DNA of 64,000 bases from Planomicrobium sp. Y74 (GCF_003668635.1 NZ_RCWH01000002.1:415541-479540), one strand, 5' to 3'. Counted from the stretch's first letter, positions 8,822-19,135 are shown. Notes: generated from the sequence alone by a model not told the origin. Made by a program: numbers and translations.

Positions 8822-9262
8822 ATGCACATCAGTGAAAAAGAAATAGAAATCCGCTACGCGGAAACGGATCAGATGGGTGTCGTCTACCACGCCAATTATT
8901 TGGTGTGGCTGGAGATCGGACGCACAAAACTGATTGAAGATGTCGGTTTTACATATGCGGAAATGGAAAGCCAGGGATATTTGTCTCCTGTCACCGATAT
9001 ATCCATCCAATACAAAGCTGCCCTGCGATACGGGCAAAAAGCGATTGTGAAAACGTGGGTGGAAGAACATGGACGCCTGCGCACGACCTATGGATACGAA
9101 GTGCTTCATGAAGATGGGACGTTGGCAGCAAAAGCCACATCAGAACATGTCGTCGTGAAAAAAGACACTTTCCGACCGGTTTCTTTAAAGAAAATCTATC
9201 CGGAATGGCACGAAAAATATGAGGAAATAAAAAAGAGGGAAGACCATGGCGTTCGGAATTAA
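8822..9262 (+). CDS. yneP: Acyl-CoA thioesterase, YneP/YbgC type hotdog protein
   Basis: This 146-residue hotdog-fold thioesterase contains the 4-hydroxybenzoyl-CoA thioesterase-type signature RYAETDQMGVVYHANYLVW with the catalytic Asp and conserved His. It should hydrolyse acyl-CoA thioesters; the physiological substrate is unknown. Position between acnA and yneQ matches B. subtilis yneP. The stop overlaps the start of yneQ by 17 bases, which implies translational coupling. Confidence 0.9.
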   Translation: MHISEKEIEIRYAETDQMGVVYHANYLVWLEIGRTKLIEDVGFTYAEMESQGYLSPVTDISIQYKAALRYGQKAIVKTWVEEHGRLRTTYGYEVLHEDGTLAAKATSEHVVVKKDTFRPVSLKKIYPEWHEKYEEIKKREDHGVRN

Positions 9263-9548
9263 ACGGGCAGAACTCGACAGATGGAAGCAGGAAGTGGAAG
9301 CTGGAAATATTTCTTTTTTGACGCATTATTGGATTGATGATCGGTTTCCCGGATGCAGCACGGTGACTAAGGTCGGCTGCAGTGATTTAGAGAAGCTGAA
9401 ACTATGGGGCAAGCAGTACGGTCTAAGGCCGGAATGGCTGGACCTGCGGGGAAATTACCCGCATTTTGACCTTTTCGGAGACCGGCAAAAATCAATTTTG
9501 AAAGCGGAAAAACTCCTGGAGCAAGTTGAACGCTTGGAGAAAAAATAG
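9246..9548 (+). CDS. yneQ: YneQ family protein of unknown function
   Basis: This 100-residue conserved Bacillales protein starts with MAFGIKRAELDRWK and contains FLTHYWIDDRFPG and YPHFDLFG, all typical of YneQ. It is soluble and has no known activity. It overlaps the 3' end of the thioesterase gene and shares its GAGGGAAGACC ribosome binding region. The co-transcribed terminator follows immediately. Confidence 0.88.
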   Translation: MAFGIKRAELDRWKQEVEAGNISFLTHYWIDDRFPGCSTVTKVGCSDLEKLKLWGKQYGLRPEWLDLRGNYPHFDLFGDRQKSILKAEKLLEQVERLEKK

Positions 9549-9590
9549 AAAAGCCGGAAAGGAAGATTTATTCTTCCTTTCCGGCTTTCT
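9549..9590. terminator. Bidirectional terminator between yneQ and yneR
   Basis: An 18-base stem (AAAGCCGGAAAGGAAGA with its complement) around a TTTA loop touches the stop codons of both convergent genes. Confidence 0.9.
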
Positions 9591-9879
9591 TAGTTGATTC
9601 GTATGAATAATCCAATTCCTGGAGATCGTCATTGACATTTACGGCGAGGTCATGGCCGTCAAAATACCAGAGGTCGTTCTGTTCGATAAAATAAATCACG
9701 CCGCTGTCCTCAACTTCGGCAACAGCTTCGTTTGGCTGGTCTTTCGTCACGCCAAGCGAAAACCCCGGCTGCAATCCAGAACCGCCGTAACGCACAAAAA
9801 ATCGGACGGATTCGCCTGCAGCAACTTCCATTTCATCATGGAACCATTTGAAAGCATCTTCACTGATCTTTATTTCCAT
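9568..9879 (-). CDS. yneR: HesB-like YneR family protein without cluster cysteines
   Basis: This 103-residue protein has the HesB/IscA fold (start MEIKISEDAFKWFHDEM, then FVRYGGSGLQPGFSLGV). It contains no cysteine at all, so it cannot bind an iron-sulfur cluster as IscA does. This is normal for the YneR/YadR branch. Its function is unknown. It is convergent with yneQ and lies downstream of plsY on the same strand. Confidence 0.85.
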   Translation of the reverse strand: MEIKISEDAFKWFHDEMEVAAGESVRFFVRYGGSGLQPGFSLGVTKDQPNEAVAEVEDSGVIYFIEQNDLWYFDGHDLAVNVNDDLQELDYSYESTKKAGKEE

Positions 9880-9920
9880 CTTGCTTCACGTCCTTTCAAC
9901 TTAACGGTTGCCAGGCAGAA

Positions 9921-10511
9921 CTACCACTTGATCTTAGGTTCCGTGCCTGCACGGATGCGCGCGATATTGGCGCGGTGGCGATAGAAGATAAAGGACGCCA
10001 GCACAAGAATCACGGCAAGAAACGGATAATCTCCTGTGTTAACAGCATATATGATGGCGTAAATAACAGCAACTACAGCGAGAATCATTGAAGACAGCGA
10101 CACCATCTTGGTGATTTTCAGGCCGATGAGCAGCACTGCAACCGCTACAAGAAACAGCGGCCATTGATAGCCAAGCAGAATGCCTCCGGATGTTGCCACA
10201 GCTTTACCGCCTTTGAATTTCGCAAAAACAGGATACATGTGGCCGACAACCGCAATCAGTCCCAATAGAAGCGGATGAATGTCAGTGGCGATGAACAACG
10301 GAATGAGCGTAGCCGCTGTCCCTTTTAAAATATCGAGTATGGTGACAATCAGTCCGGCCGTAGAACCGAGGACCCGGAAAGTATTCGTGGCCCCGAGGTT
10401 GCCGCTGCCTTTGGTACGGACATCGGTATTGTAGAAAATTTTGCCGATCCATAAAGCGGAAGGGATCGAACCAAGTAAATAAGCCAGTAACACGGGTATC
10501 AATATATCCAT
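9921..10511 (-). CDS. plsY: Glycerol-3-phosphate acyltransferase PlsY
   Basis: This 196-residue membrane enzyme transfers an acyl group from acyl-phosphate to sn-glycerol 3-phosphate, the first acylation in phospholipid synthesis. The three PlsY motifs are visible: SIPSALWIGK, GSGNLGATNTFRVLG, and VGHMYPVFAKFKGGKAVAT. Five or more membrane segments are apparent. AAAGGAG precedes the ATG. It is divergent from yneT, as in B. subtilis (yneS). Confidence 0.96.
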   Translation of the reverse strand: MDILIPVLLAYLLGSIPSALWIGKIFYNTDVRTKGSGNLGATNTFRVLGSTAGLIVTILDILKGTAATLIPLFIATDIHPLLLGLIAVVGHMYPVFAKFKGGKAVATSGGILLGYQWPLFLVAVAVLLIGLKITKMVSLSSMILAVVAVIYAIIYAVNTGDYPFLAVILVLASFIFYRHRANIARIRAGTEPKIKW

Positions 10512-10646
10512 TGTAGACTCCTTTTTATCTCTCTATTTAGTAATCTAAGTTTAACACGCAAAAAGATCTATAAACAATAGTTGCAGGATTTTTATGAAAC
10601 AGCGAGAATATCATGTATGATAGAATAAAAAGGATAGGTGATCCTC

Positions 10647-11054
10647 TTGAACAATCCAAGCAGAGAAGAAATTAAGGAAGTTTTGGACAATGCCAAAACC
10701 ATCGCTGTTGTCGGTCTCAGTCCGAACCCGAACAGAACATCCTATATGGTTTCCGAGGCAATGCAAAAAGCTGGTTACCGGATCATTCCGGTCAACCCTG
10801 TTGCTGACGAAGTCCTGGGTGAGAAAAGCTATGCTTCCATCAAGGAAATTCCGGAACCTGTGGATATTGTCAATGTTTTCAGGCGCAGTGAGTTCCTGGC
10901 GGATTTAGCCGAAGAGTTCCTCGAGATTGATTGCCCGGTTTTCTGGACTCAATTGAACGTCGTGGATGATAATGTATTCAAAAGCCTGACTGAACAGGGC
11001 TATACGGTCATTATGGACCGCTGCATCAAAGTCGAACACGCCATCCTTAAATAA
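10647..11054 (+). CDS. yneT: CoA-binding Rossmann protein YneT
   Basis: This 135-residue protein of the CoA_binding family has the nucleotide-binding start TIAVVGLSPNPNRTSY and the conserved PVNP and DIVNVFRR segments. It likely binds CoA; a reaction is not known. The TTG start was chosen because AGGTGATC lies at good spacing and the length then equals the B. subtilis protein; a GTG three codons upstream overlaps that site. A short terminator follows. Confidence 0.88.
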   Translation: MNNPSREEIKEVLDNAKTIAVVGLSPNPNRTSYMVSEAMQKAGYRIIPVNPVADEVLGEKSYASIKEIPEPVDIVNVFRRSEFLADLAEEFLEIDCPVFWTQLNVVDDNVFKSLTEQGYTVIMDRCIKVEHAILK

Positions 11055-11066
11055 GCAAGATAGAGG

Positions 11067-11091
11067 AAAAGGGCGCTTGGCGCTCTTTTTC
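11067..11091 (+). terminator. Terminator after yneT
   Basis: AAAGGGCGC pairs with GCGCTCTTT around a TTG loop, followed by T residues. Confidence 0.7.
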
Positions 11092-11099
11092 TATGGTTA

Positions 11100-11128
11100 T
11101 TGACAGATGCCGGAGTTATCGATACGAT
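11100..11128 (+). promoter_or_regulatory. SigA-type promoter for parEC
   Basis: A consensus TTGACA and TACGAT are separated by 17 bases, 45 bases upstream of the parE start. Confidence 0.7.
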
Positions 11129-11173
11129 TAAAAGATAGAGATATGCGAACAGATGTTTGTTGGAGGGAATTAG

Positions 11174-13150
11174 ATGGCAAAAACGAAGAGTACGGCATAC
11201 AACGAAGAAGCGATCCAGGTACTTGAAGGCTTAGATGCTGTAAGAAAGCGCCCAGGCATGTATATCGGTTCAACGGATACACGGGGCCTTCATCATTTAG
11301 TCTATGAAATAGTTGATAACTCGGTTGATGAAGCATTGGCTGGATTCGGTGACAAAATCAGCGTGAGCATACACGAAGATAACAGCATCAGCGTCCGTGA
11401 TTACGGCCGCGGTATGCCGACTGGCATGCACCGCAGCGGAAAACCGACGCCTGAGGTAATTTTGACTGTTCTCCATGCCGGCGGGAAATTCGGGCAGGGA
11501 GGCTATAAAACCAGTGGAGGACTGCATGGTGTTGGTGCTTCTGTTGTCAACGCCCTGTCAGAATACCTGGAAGTTACCATTCACCGAGACGGCAAGAAAT
11601 ACCGTCAGCTTTTCGAAAATGGCGGCAAGCCCGCCACCACACTGGAAGAAATCGGCACGACAAAGGAGAGCGGCACAAATCTCCATTTTCGTCCGGATCC
11701 GACTATTTTTTCTGCTACAAAATACAATTATGAAACGCTGAGTGAACGTTTACGTGAATCCGCGTTTTTATTAAAAGGATTAAAAATTGAACTTACCGAT
11801 AAACGTGCTGAAGAAGAGCGTTTTGAGGAATTCTTTTACGAAACAGGGATCGAAGCCTTTGTTGAATACTTGAACGAAGAAAAAGATACTCTGCATAAAG
11901 TGGCTTATATCGAAGGCAAGCAGGATGAATTGGAAGTCGAATTTTCATTCCAGTTCAATGATGGTTACTCGGAAACCATCCTGTCATTTGTCAATAACGT
12001 CCGCACCCGGGACGGCGGCACACATGAAACAGGGGCAAAAGCTGCAATGACCCGCGTTTTCAATGATTACGCGCGCAAAATCAACCTCTTAAAAGATAAA
12101 GATAAAAATCTCGAAGGTTCCGATATCCGTGAAGGGATAGCGGCGATTGTTTCTGTCCGGATTCCGGAGGCTTTGCTGCAATTCGAGGGCCAGACAAAAA
12201 GTAAACTTGGTACAAGCGAAGCACGCAGCATCGTAGATTCAGTCGTATCGCAGAAATTGATGTACTTCCTGGAAGAAAACGCAGACCTCAGCGCATCATT
12301 GGTCCGAAAAGCGATTCGTGCATCCCAAGCCCGTTTAGCCGCTCGAAAAGCCCGTGAAGATGCGCGGAACGGCAAAAAACGCAAGAAATCGGACATGCTG
12401 TTGTCAGGTAAATTGACGCCTGCACAGTCACGTAATGCTGCAAAGAATGAACTGTATCTGGTGGAGGGTGACTCTGCCGGCGGTTCAGCCAAACAAGGGC
12501 GCGACCGCACATTCCAGGCCATTTTGCCGCTTCGGGGTAAAGTGGTCAACACAGAAAAAGCGAAACTTGAGGAAATCATGAAAAACGAAGAAATCTCGAC
12601 GATCATCCATGCAATCGGCGGGGGAGTTTCTTCTGATTTTTCAATTGACGATATTGCTTATAACAAAGTCATCATCATGACCGATGCCGATACGGATGGT
12701 GCACATATCCAGGTTCTTTTGCTGACATTCTTCTACCGCTACATGAAACCGCTCATTGAGGCAGGCAAAGTGTTTATTGCCTTGCCGCCGCTCTATAAAG
12801 TTTCAAAGGGCATCGGTAAAAAAGAAGTTGTCGATTATGCTTGGACGGAAGCTGATCTGGAGGCATCGACGAAAAAAGTCGGCAAAGGGTATATGCTGCA
12901 ACGCTATAAAGGTCTCGGCGAGATGAATGCCGATCAATTATGGGAAACGACAATGAACCCGGAAACGCGGACATTAATCCGTGTAACCATTGAAGACGGG
13001 GCTCGTGCCGAACGCCGCATTACCACGTTGATGGGGGATAAAGTTGAACCAAGAAGAAAGTGGATCGAGAATAATGTCGACTTCGGCTTGGAAGAAGACA
13101 GCAATATTCTGGAGAACGACCTGATCCACGCTGAGGAGGAACTCGTATGA
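11174..13150 (+). CDS. parE: DNA topoisomerase IV subunit B ParE
   Basis: This 658-residue subunit supplies ATP hydrolysis for chromosome decatenation. It has a GHKL ATPase domain ([13 protein letters not shown], then GRGMPTG and [15 protein letters not shown]), a transducer domain, and a TOPRIM domain with [17 protein letters not shown] and DADTDGAHI. Context next to yneT, and ATGA overlap with parC, identify it as ParE and not GyrB. GGAGGGAA precedes the ATG. It forms an A2B2 enzyme with the next gene product. Confidence 0.97.
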   Translation: MAKTKSTAYNEEAIQVLEGLDAVRKRPGMYIGSTDTRGLHHLVYEIVDNSVDEALAGFGDKISVSIHEDNSISVRDYGRGMPTGMHRSGKPTPEVILTVLHAGGKFGQGGYKTSGGLHGVGASVVNALSEYLEVTIHRDGKKYRQLFENGGKPATTLEEIGTTKESGTNLHFRPDPTIFSATKYNYETLSERLRESAFLLKGLKIELTDKRAEEERFEEFFYETGIEAFVEYLNEEKDTLHKVAYIEGKQDELEVEFSFQFNDGYSETILSFVNNVRTRDGGTHETGAKAAMTRVFNDYARKINLLKDKDKNLEGSDIREGIAAIVSVRIPEALLQFEGQTKSKLGTSEARSIVDSVVSQKLMYFLEENADLSASLVRKAIRASQARLAARKAREDARNGKKRKKSDMLLSGKLTPAQSRNAAKNELYLVEGDSAGGSAKQGRDRTFQAILPLRGKVVNTEKAKLEEIMKNEEISTIIHAIGGGVSSDFSIDDIAYNKVIIMTDADTDGAHIQVLLLTFFYRYMKPLIEAGKVFIALPPLYKVSKGIGKKEVVDYAWTEADLEASTKKVGKGYMLQRYKGLGEMNADQLWETTMNPETRTLIRVTIEDGARAERRITTLMGDKVEPRRKWIENNVDFGLEEDSNILENDLIHAEEELV

Positions 13151-15573
13151 CGCAAATCGAACGTTTTCAGGATCTGCCATTAGAAGAAGTCATCGGCGAT
13201 CGGTTTGGGCGTTACAGTAAATACATCATCCAGGACCGGGCATTGCCGGATGCCCGTGATGGCTTAAAACCCGTGCAGCGCCGGATTCTTTACGCGATGT
13301 ACCACGAAGGCAACACCAATGAAAAAGCTTTCCGTAAATCCGCTAAAACTGTAGGAAACGTTATCGGGAATTATCATCCGCATGGTGACAGCTCTGTATA
13401 CGAAGCCATGGTACGTTTGAGCCAGGACTGGAAAATACGGCATATGCTTGTTGAAATGCATGGCAATAACGGTTCCATGGACGGTGATTCACCAGCCGCT
13501 ATGCGTTATACAGAAGCCCGCCTATCCGCAATTTCAGGCGAATTGCTGCGTGATATCGATAAGCGGACAGTTGAGTTCATCCCAAACTTCGATGACTCGG
13601 ATATGGAACCCACTGTTCTGCCAGCCCGCTTCCCGAATTTATTGGTGAACGGCTCTACCGGTATTTCTGCTGGATATGCTACCGATATTCCACCCCATGC
13701 CCTGCATGAAGTGTTGGACGCAGTACTGATGCGGATGGATAATCCTGACGCGACAGTCGATGAACTGATGAAAGTTATCAAAGGCCCGGATTTCCCGACA
13801 GGCGGAATTATCCAGGGCGTTGACGGAATCAAAAAAGCCTATGAAACCGGCAAAGGAAAAATCATTGTGCGTTCAAAAGCTGACATTGAACCGTTAAAGG
13901 GCGGAAAAGAACAGATTGTCATCACTGAAATTCCGTTTGAAGTCAATAAAGCCACGATGATCAAAAAAATCGATGACCAGCGCTTCGACCGTAAACTTGA
14001 TGGAATTTCGGAGGTCCGCGATGAATCCGACAGAAGCGGCTTGCGAATTGTCATAGAACTGAAGAAAGACGTCCAGGCAGCAGGCATCCTAAACTATCTT
14101 TATAAGAATACGGATCTGCAGGTGAGCTATAACTTCAATATGGTCGCCATCTACAAACGCCGTCCGACGATGATGACTTTGCAGACATTGCTGGATGCCT
14201 ATATTGCGCACCAAAAAGAGATTGTAACGAAGCGCTCTGAGTTCGATCTGCATAAAGCAAAAGACCGCATGCATATTGTTGAAGGTTTGATGAAAGCTTT
14301 GTCTATACTGGATAAAGTCATCAAAACAATCCGCGCTTCTAAAGATAAACGGGATGCAAAAAACAATTTGATCGAGTCCTTCTCTTTTTCTGAAGCACAG
14401 GCTGAAGCCATCGTTTCCTTACAGCTTTACAGATTAACCAACACCGATATTACGGAACTCCAAAAAGAAGAAGCTTCTCTTAAAAAGCTGATCGAAGAAT
14501 TGACAGGCATTTTGACAAGCGCCACAAAATTAAAAAATGTCATCAAAAAAGAGCTTGCCGGCGTACGCAAACAATTTGCTGAACCACGCAGGTCAGTGAT
14601 TGAAGAGAAAATTGAAGAAATTACGATCACACGTGAAGTGATGATTCCAAGTGAAGAAGTAGTCGTAACTGTTACAAAAGAGGGATATGTGAAACGCACG
14701 AGCACAAGATCGCACGCTGCATCCAATGGACGCGATTTCGCAATGAAGGAATCCGATCATCTGTTGTTTGAAGGAAACCTCAATACGCAGCACACTATTT
14801 TAATCTTCACAACAAAAGGCAATTTCGTTTATCAGCCAATCAATGAATTGCCTGATATCAAATGGAAAGACCTTGGACAGCATTTGTCCAGTATCGTCCA
14901 GCTGGAATCCGACGAATCGATTCTTGCGGTTTATCCTTTTGAAAACTTTGATGCAGATGCCAGCATACTGACCGTTTCCCGATATGGCCAAGTCAAGCGT
15001 TCAGCGCTTAAGGATTATCAGGTGCAGCGATATTCACGGGCAATCAAAACGATGAATCTGAAAAAAGATGATTCGATGATTTTTGCAGGACTGGTCACAA
15101 AGGAAACAGAGTTGTTCATTGGTACAAATCATGCTTATGGTGTACGTTTCCCGATTGAAGAAGTTCCTTTGACCGGCTTGCGGACAGCTGGAGTAAAAGG
15201 TGTTAACCTGAAAGATAAAGATTTCGCTGTATCAGCTGTCTTGCTCGACGCTGAAATTAAACAGGATCTTATCCTCGTAACACAACGAGGGGCAGCCAAG
15301 AAAATGCGCATTTCCGAATTTGAAACAGGCAGCCGAGCCAAGCGCGGAGTAGTCATGCTGCGTGAGCTGAAGTCAAATCCGCATCGCGTCATCTCGGTTC
15401 ATGGGGTGACAGGCGGTGAGGAGATCATCCTGGAAACTGCCAAAAATATTCGTTTGACTCTTCCAGCTGCTAACCTTAAACCTGTAGACCGTTATTCAAA
15501 TGGTTCATTTGTGCTTGATGAGTCTTCTGATGGCAAAGTGCAGGATGTGTATCTGAAACAAGTGAAAGAGTAA
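13147..15573 (+). CDS. parC: DNA topoisomerase IV subunit A ParC
   Basis: This 808-residue subunit breaks and rejoins DNA in topoisomerase IV. The catalytic Tyr lies in [11 protein letters not shown] (about residue 121). The quinolone-resistance region begins around [15 protein letters not shown] with unaltered Ser and Glu positions as far as can be judged. The C-terminal beta-pinwheel covers about residues 490-800. The gene overlaps parE by four bases (ATGA) with GAGGAGG upstream, so translation is coupled. Confidence 0.97.
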   Translation: MTQIERFQDLPLEEVIGDRFGRYSKYIIQDRALPDARDGLKPVQRRILYAMYHEGNTNEKAFRKSAKTVGNVIGNYHPHGDSSVYEAMVRLSQDWKIRHMLVEMHGNNGSMDGDSPAAMRYTEARLSAISGELLRDIDKRTVEFIPNFDDSDMEPTVLPARFPNLLVNGSTGISAGYATDIPPHALHEVLDAVLMRMDNPDATVDELMKVIKGPDFPTGGIIQGVDGIKKAYETGKGKIIVRSKADIEPLKGGKEQIVITEIPFEVNKATMIKKIDDQRFDRKLDGISEVRDESDRSGLRIVIELKKDVQAAGILNYLYKNTDLQVSYNFNMVAIYKRRPTMMTLQTLLDAYIAHQKEIVTKRSEFDLHKAKDRMHIVEGLMKALSILDKVIKTIRASKDKRDAKNNLIESFSFSEAQAEAIVSLQLYRLTNTDITELQKEEASLKKLIEELTGILTSATKLKNVIKKELAGVRKQFAEPRRSVIEEKIEEITITREVMIPSEEVVVTVTKEGYVKRTSTRSHAASNGRDFAMKESDHLLFEGNLNTQHTILIFTTKGNFVYQPINELPDIKWKDLGQHLSSIVQLESDESILAVYPFENFDADASILTVSRYGQVKRSALKDYQVQRYSRAIKTMNLKKDDSMIFAGLVTKETELFIGTNHAYGVRFPIEEVPLTGLRTAGVKGVNLKDKDFAVSAVLLDAEIKQDLILVTQRGAAKKMRISEFETGSRAKRGVVMLRELKSNPHRVISVHGVTGGEEIILETAKNIRLTLPAANLKPVDRYSNGSFVLDESSDGKVQDVYLKQVKE

Positions 15574-15579
15574 TCTCTA

Positions 15580-15607
15580 ATACCTCCCGGCTGGGGGGTA
15601 TTTTTTT
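15580..15607 (+). terminator. Terminator after parC
   Basis: TACCTCCC pairs with GGGGGGTA (one G-T pair), followed by seven T. Confidence 0.85.
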
Positions 15608-15813
15608 ACTGTTTTTTGAGTTTGAATTATAATACATAAGCAAAGTCTTATGTTTATATATTAATATTATGTAAACTATTATGCTCTTCCTTTAATAGGG
15701 AAGATCAACTATTAAGTATCCTTTCGTTGAAAAATTAATAACCAGTCACCGATGAGATGTCAGCAACTGGCAGCTTGGCAAAATATGATAAAGATAACTG
15801 TGGACAATATTCT

Positions 15814-16542
15814 TTACATGAAGCCTTGAATTTCCAATTTCACCAGACTCCGATGAACAAATTCAATCATAGTAATATAATCGAAAACCGGCAGCTGGAC
15901 CGCGTTTTGCACGGCTTTGGCATAAGGAGCGAGGGAACTGCATTCCAGTAAAATCGCGGAGACGGTTGGGTCCCGGAGTACCAGTTCACGTGCTGCTTCC
16001 ACTGTTTCTTTTTCCACTTGTTCACTGTTAAGAGTTCCTGCCTCATCCAGAATTGCCTGTGAGAAATGCAATTTGTTTTGCATACCGATGATTTCAACTC
16101 TTTCCGCCGAGGCACCGGCGGCAATTAACAAAGAATCATCGAGCTGATCAGATTCAGCGGTGATTATCCCCACTTTATTTTGCCTGCTGATGATTTTTTC
16201 GATAAAAGTCACTTGCAAAAGACTTGAAGTGAACACAGGAATGCGTAAAGCCATGGCTATTTCGGCTTGGTAGGGAATCATAAAGCCGCAGTCTGCAGTT
16301 ACTGCTTTTACTCCCGCTCTTTCTAATTGCCGGCCAGCTTCAATGAGTAGAGGGAGAGCTTTTTCTTTTTGTTCCTGTAATTTCCGATACGTTAATCCAT
16401 CAATCTTCTGATAACGGACAGGAAAAGGGAAGGTGGATGCATTTCCTACATCTCCGGGGATAAAAGGGACAAATGTATCAAGCAATAATATGCCGATCGA
16501 CTCTCCGTAATTGGCTTGGCCGTTATGGGCTTTGTATATCAA
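15814..16542 (-). CDS. Aspartate/glutamate racemase family protein
   Basis: This 242-residue protein matches the Asp/Glu racemase superfamily. Two cysteines in equivalent half-sites are visible, TADCGFM and LLECSSLAPYA, the usual pair of acid/base residues. Substrate is unknown; hydantoin racemase-like or other amino-acid-like acids are possible. The TTG start at 16542 was chosen because GGGGAGG lies six bases upstream; an upstream in-frame ATG has no such site. It stands alone, convergent with parC and separated by about 240 bases. Confidence 0.75.
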   Translation of the reverse strand: MIYKAHNGQANYGESIGILLLDTFVPFIPGDVGNASTFPFPVRYQKIDGLTYRKLQEQKEKALPLLIEAGRQLERAGVKAVTADCGFMIPYQAEIAMALRIPVFTSSLLQVTFIEKIISRQNKVGIITAESDQLDDSLLIAAGASAERVEIIGMQNKLHFSQAILDEAGTLNSEQVEKETVEAARELVLRDPTVSAILLECSSLAPYAKAVQNAVQLPVFDYITMIEFVHRSLVKLEIQGFM

Positions 16543-16773
16543 AGGAGTCCTCCCCTTTCTCAAACCGCTTCTCTGCATTCGGAAGATTCGGAGTCAGGAT
16601 GCTGGGCACTGCTGATGAGTTTAAAACTTCTCTCTGCAGCTGATATTATTGTTTCTTATGTTTGTTCTTTTACACAAATATCGCTGCTGTTAAACAACTA
16701 TATAAGTTGAACTGCAGTTTTAAGCAGTCGATATTTTGTAAAGCAGCTCCCGCTTAAGATCTCCTTTTAACCT

Positions 16774-18063
16774 TCAACAACATGCTTTGCCGGAATTAGC
16801 TGCAAGTTGTTGCAGCTTGACAGGGCGAGAGCTGCATACGCCTGTTTCAGGCAATGATAATTCCACTCTTTTCGATGCCTCAAGATCCCCAGTCAGATAA
16901 GCGACAACTGAACGGATCTGTTCATAGCCGGTGGCAAGCAGAAAAGTGGGTGCCCGCCCATAGCTTTTCGCTCCGACAATGTAAAAATCCTTTTCAGGCT
17001 GGCGCAATTCCTCTTCGCCATGTGGCCGTACTGTTCCGCAGCTGTGAACATTCGGGTCGATGAGTGGCGCCAGCGCAGGGACACTTTCAAGCGATGGATC
17101 TGACTGGTAGCGAATTTCACGGAGAAATGAGAAATCCGGACGGGATCCTGTATTGGCAATCACTTCATCATAGGGCCCAAGGATTTTACTTTTATCTTTC
17201 TGGCTAGTAGTAAGGAGCATCCGATTATTTTCATCGCGCTCAATTTGCCGGATGAAACATTCTTCTTCTACTCTAAGCAAGCCGGCATCCACACTTTCTT
17301 TCATCCTATTGCCGAGTTCTCCCCTGGCTGCCAGCTGGTCTGTGTCGCCGCCGCCAAATAAGGATTGCTGTACTTTTCCTCGTACGAGCCAAGTGATTTC
17401 TGTTTCGGGTGAAGATTTTTGAAGTTCGAGCAAGTCCAGTATCGTATTGAATGCGGAATGGCCGCTCCCGGCTACTGCAATATTCTTGCCCGAAAAAGTG
17501 GCACAATCCTTATTCAAGATGTCAGGGAGCCGGGAATGGAATGTATATTCTTTTTGCTGCATGCCACCGGAAACCAAGGGGTTCGGGTTTTGCCATGTAC
17601 CAGTAGCATCTATGACAGCTCCCGCTTCGTATTCTTTGTAAAGGCCATCATTTTCGACAATCAAAAGGAATGGCTTGTTTTCGCGGTTATGGTCTTTCAT
17701 CTTATCCAATCCGCTTCGGGAGATATGGATGACTTTACTGTTCAGGTGTACATAAGGTGCGATTTCAGGAAGTTCACCAAGTGGCTTAAGGTAATCAGTG
17801 ACTATTTCGGCAGCTAAAGGAAGAAGTTCTTCATCGGGCAGTTTTTTACCATGCATTTTGAGAAGTTTTTTTGCTGCTGAATCCATATTATAACGCCATG
17901 TTGAAAACAGACGGACATGTTCATAGTCCAGAAAACTTGTCCCTAACGTTGGACCGGCTTCAAACAATATAAAAGGCCTTCTTTTTAAAGACAGCTGGGC
18001 TGCTGCAGCCAACCCAACTGGGCCACCACCGATGATTGCTATCGGTAAAAGATCTTTTTTCAT
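16774..18063 (-). CDS. FAD-dependent oxidoreductase linked to ArsR, ArsO/CzcO-like flavoprotein
   Basis: This 429-residue two-dinucleotide-domain flavoprotein has GGGPVGLAAAAQ at the N terminus for FAD and AVAGSGHSAFNT at about residue 195 for NAD(P)H. Tail cysteines are prominent (SCGTVRPHG, TGVCSSRP and a final KACC), suggesting metalloid or thiol chemistry. Similar flavoproteins sit beside ArsR genes and are thought to be monooxygenases for metalloid or organoarsenical compounds; this specific role is inference. AAGGAG precedes the ATG. A dyad AATCAA-N6-TTGATT lies directly upstream, so it may have its own ArsR-controlled expression. Confidence 0.65.
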   Translation of the reverse strand: MKKDLLPIAIIGGGPVGLAAAAQLSLKRRPFILFEAGPTLGTSFLDYEHVRLFSTWRYNMDSAAKKLLKMHGKKLPDEELLPLAAEIVTDYLKPLGELPEIAPYVHLNSKVIHISRSGLDKMKDHNRENKPFLLIVENDGLYKEYEAGAVIDATGTWQNPNPLVSGGMQQKEYTFHSRLPDILNKDCATFSGKNIAVAGSGHSAFNTILDLLELQKSSPETEITWLVRGKVQQSLFGGGDTDQLAARGELGNRMKESVDAGLLRVEEECFIRQIERDENNRMLLTTSQKDKSKILGPYDEVIANTGSRPDFSFLREIRYQSDPSLESVPALAPLIDPNVHSCGTVRPHGEEELRQPEKDFYIVGAKSYGRAPTFLLATGYEQIRSVVAYLTGDLEASKRVELSLPETGVCSSRPVKLQQLAANSGKACC

Positions 18064-18077
18064 GATACTCACTCCTT

Positions 18078-18095
18078 AATCAATTTTTTTTGATT
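18078..18095 (-). promoter_or_regulatory. Candidate ArsR operator upstream of the flavoprotein
   Basis: AATCAA and TTGATT form an inverted repeat with a six-base spacer between arsR and the flavoprotein. The half-sites match those of the dyad before arsR. Confidence 0.5.
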
Positions 18096-18120
18096 AATAA
18101 ATTAAAAACTGATCCATCCT

Positions 18121-18441
18121 TTAACAGGATGGAGTAATTACGTTACAGATTTGGTTGGAGATCAATCGGTCCATTTCACGCTGGTTGATTGAATAGAAGC
18201 TCCAGGTTCCTCGTGCTTCTTTATCCAGTAAGCCGGCATTCAATAAAATCTTTAGGTGATACGATAGTTTTGATTGGGGAAGATCCATTTCTTCCGTCAG
18301 ATCACAGACACAGGCAGAACTTTTCAAGCAAATCTTATTTAGTATTTCGAGGCGTTTTGGATCGGCCAATGCCTTGTATTTCAGTGCCAATTCTTCCAAT
18401 TCGTCTTTTTTATTTTTGGTTGACTCGGATACAGCTGCCAT
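18121..18441 (-). CDS. arsR: ArsR/SmtB family metalloid-sensing repressor
   Basis: This 106-residue winged-helix protein has the ArsR DNA-binding segment LADPKRLEILNKI and the metal motif ACVCDLTEEM, equivalent to the ELCVCDL arsenic site, followed by recognition helix QSKLSYHLKIL. Further cysteines end the protein (ICNVITPSC). It should repress when free and release DNA when As(III), Sb(III) or a similar ion binds. The start is ATG at 18441 or GTG two codons earlier; both share the same AAAGGA. No arsenate reductase or efflux gene lies nearby. Confidence 0.82.
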   Translation of the reverse strand: MAAVSESTKNKKDELEELALKYKALADPKRLEILNKICLKSSACVCDLTEEMDLPQSKLSYHLKILLNAGLLDKEARGTWSFYSINQREMDRLISNQICNVITPSC

Positions 18442-18464
18442 AACCACTACGTCCTTTCTGATAA

Positions 18465-18480
18465 ATCAAATTTATTTGAT
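18465..18480 (-). promoter_or_regulatory. ArsR operator upstream of arsR
   Basis: ATCAAAT and ATTTGAT form a perfect seven-base inverted repeat with a two-base spacer, 24 bases upstream of the arsR start. A further ATTTGAT half-site lies at 18532-18538. Confidence 0.65.
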
Positions 18481-18617
18481 GAATTAATTGTATGTCATCT
18501 TTCTAAGGTTGGCAACTTATTAATCTATATTATTTGATTAATGATGATATTAAAGTAGAGGCGGATTGAAAGACGTTATAGCAGGGGGGATAGGCGATTC
18601 CACTCTTGAATTTAGGC

Positions 18618-18650
18618 ATCAAAAAAGCAGCCGTAAAAGGCTGCTTAGCT
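18618..18650 (-). terminator. Terminator after the DUF948 gene
   Basis: On the minus strand AGCAGCC pairs with GGCTGCT, followed by six T. Confidence 0.8.
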
Positions 18651-18658
18651 TTAATGTC

Positions 18659-19135
18659 TTAACGTACTTTCCCGAAGTACAGTGTATCGTAGTTTTCATT
18701 TTCTGCATCAGGGTTGATGGTCTGAAGATCCTGCGGCAAATGGATGATGCTGTCAGCTGTATTGGTTAGGCGTTTGACCTGACGTTTGTTCTGCGGATCG
18801 CTTTCTGACCGTGTAATGATTCTGTCGGTAATTGACCGGACAGCCGCGTTCATATCGACAACTGAATTCATGGTCCCTTTTGCTGCATCCACCAGGACGC
18901 TTACTTTTTCGGATTTCACTGCAATTTCTTCTTTCAGTTCGGTAGTCGTATGGGTCAGACTGGAAACTTCCAAATTCAAACCATCGACACGTTCTTTCAG
19001 ATTATCAGCAGATCCTTTAATCTTCTTCATCGGTTCTTTCAGCCCTTTGATGAATAAAACCACTCCGATTATTGCAATAATCAATCCAAGCACTAGGATA
19101 CCAAGCGCAATCCACCACCATATTGTTGAGTCCAT
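18659..19135 (-). CDS. DUF948 family membrane protein
   Basis: This 158-residue protein has an N-terminal membrane helix (WWWIALGILVLGLIIAIIGVV) followed by a long heptad-like region (residues 35-105) typical of DUF948 proteins such as YtxG. DUF948 proteins are small membrane-anchored coiled-coil proteins associated with stress in Bacilli; mechanism is unknown. The ATG at 19135 follows GGAGGAGG. It appears monocistronic. Confidence 0.8.
   Translation of the reverse strand: MDSTIWWWIALGILVLGLIIAIIGVVLFIKGLKEPMKKIKGSADNLKERVDGLNLEVSSLTHTTTELKEEIAVKSEKVSVLVDAAKGTMNSVVDMNAAVRSITDRIITRSESDPQNKRQVKRLTNTADSIIHLPQDLQTINPDAENENYDTLYFGKVR

Noticed and set aside
11174..15573. gyrB/gyrA
   Set aside because: Gene order (yneP-yneQ-yneR-plsY-yneT then the pair) and the ATGA overlap match parE/parC; GyrA/GyrB usually lie near dnaA and recF.
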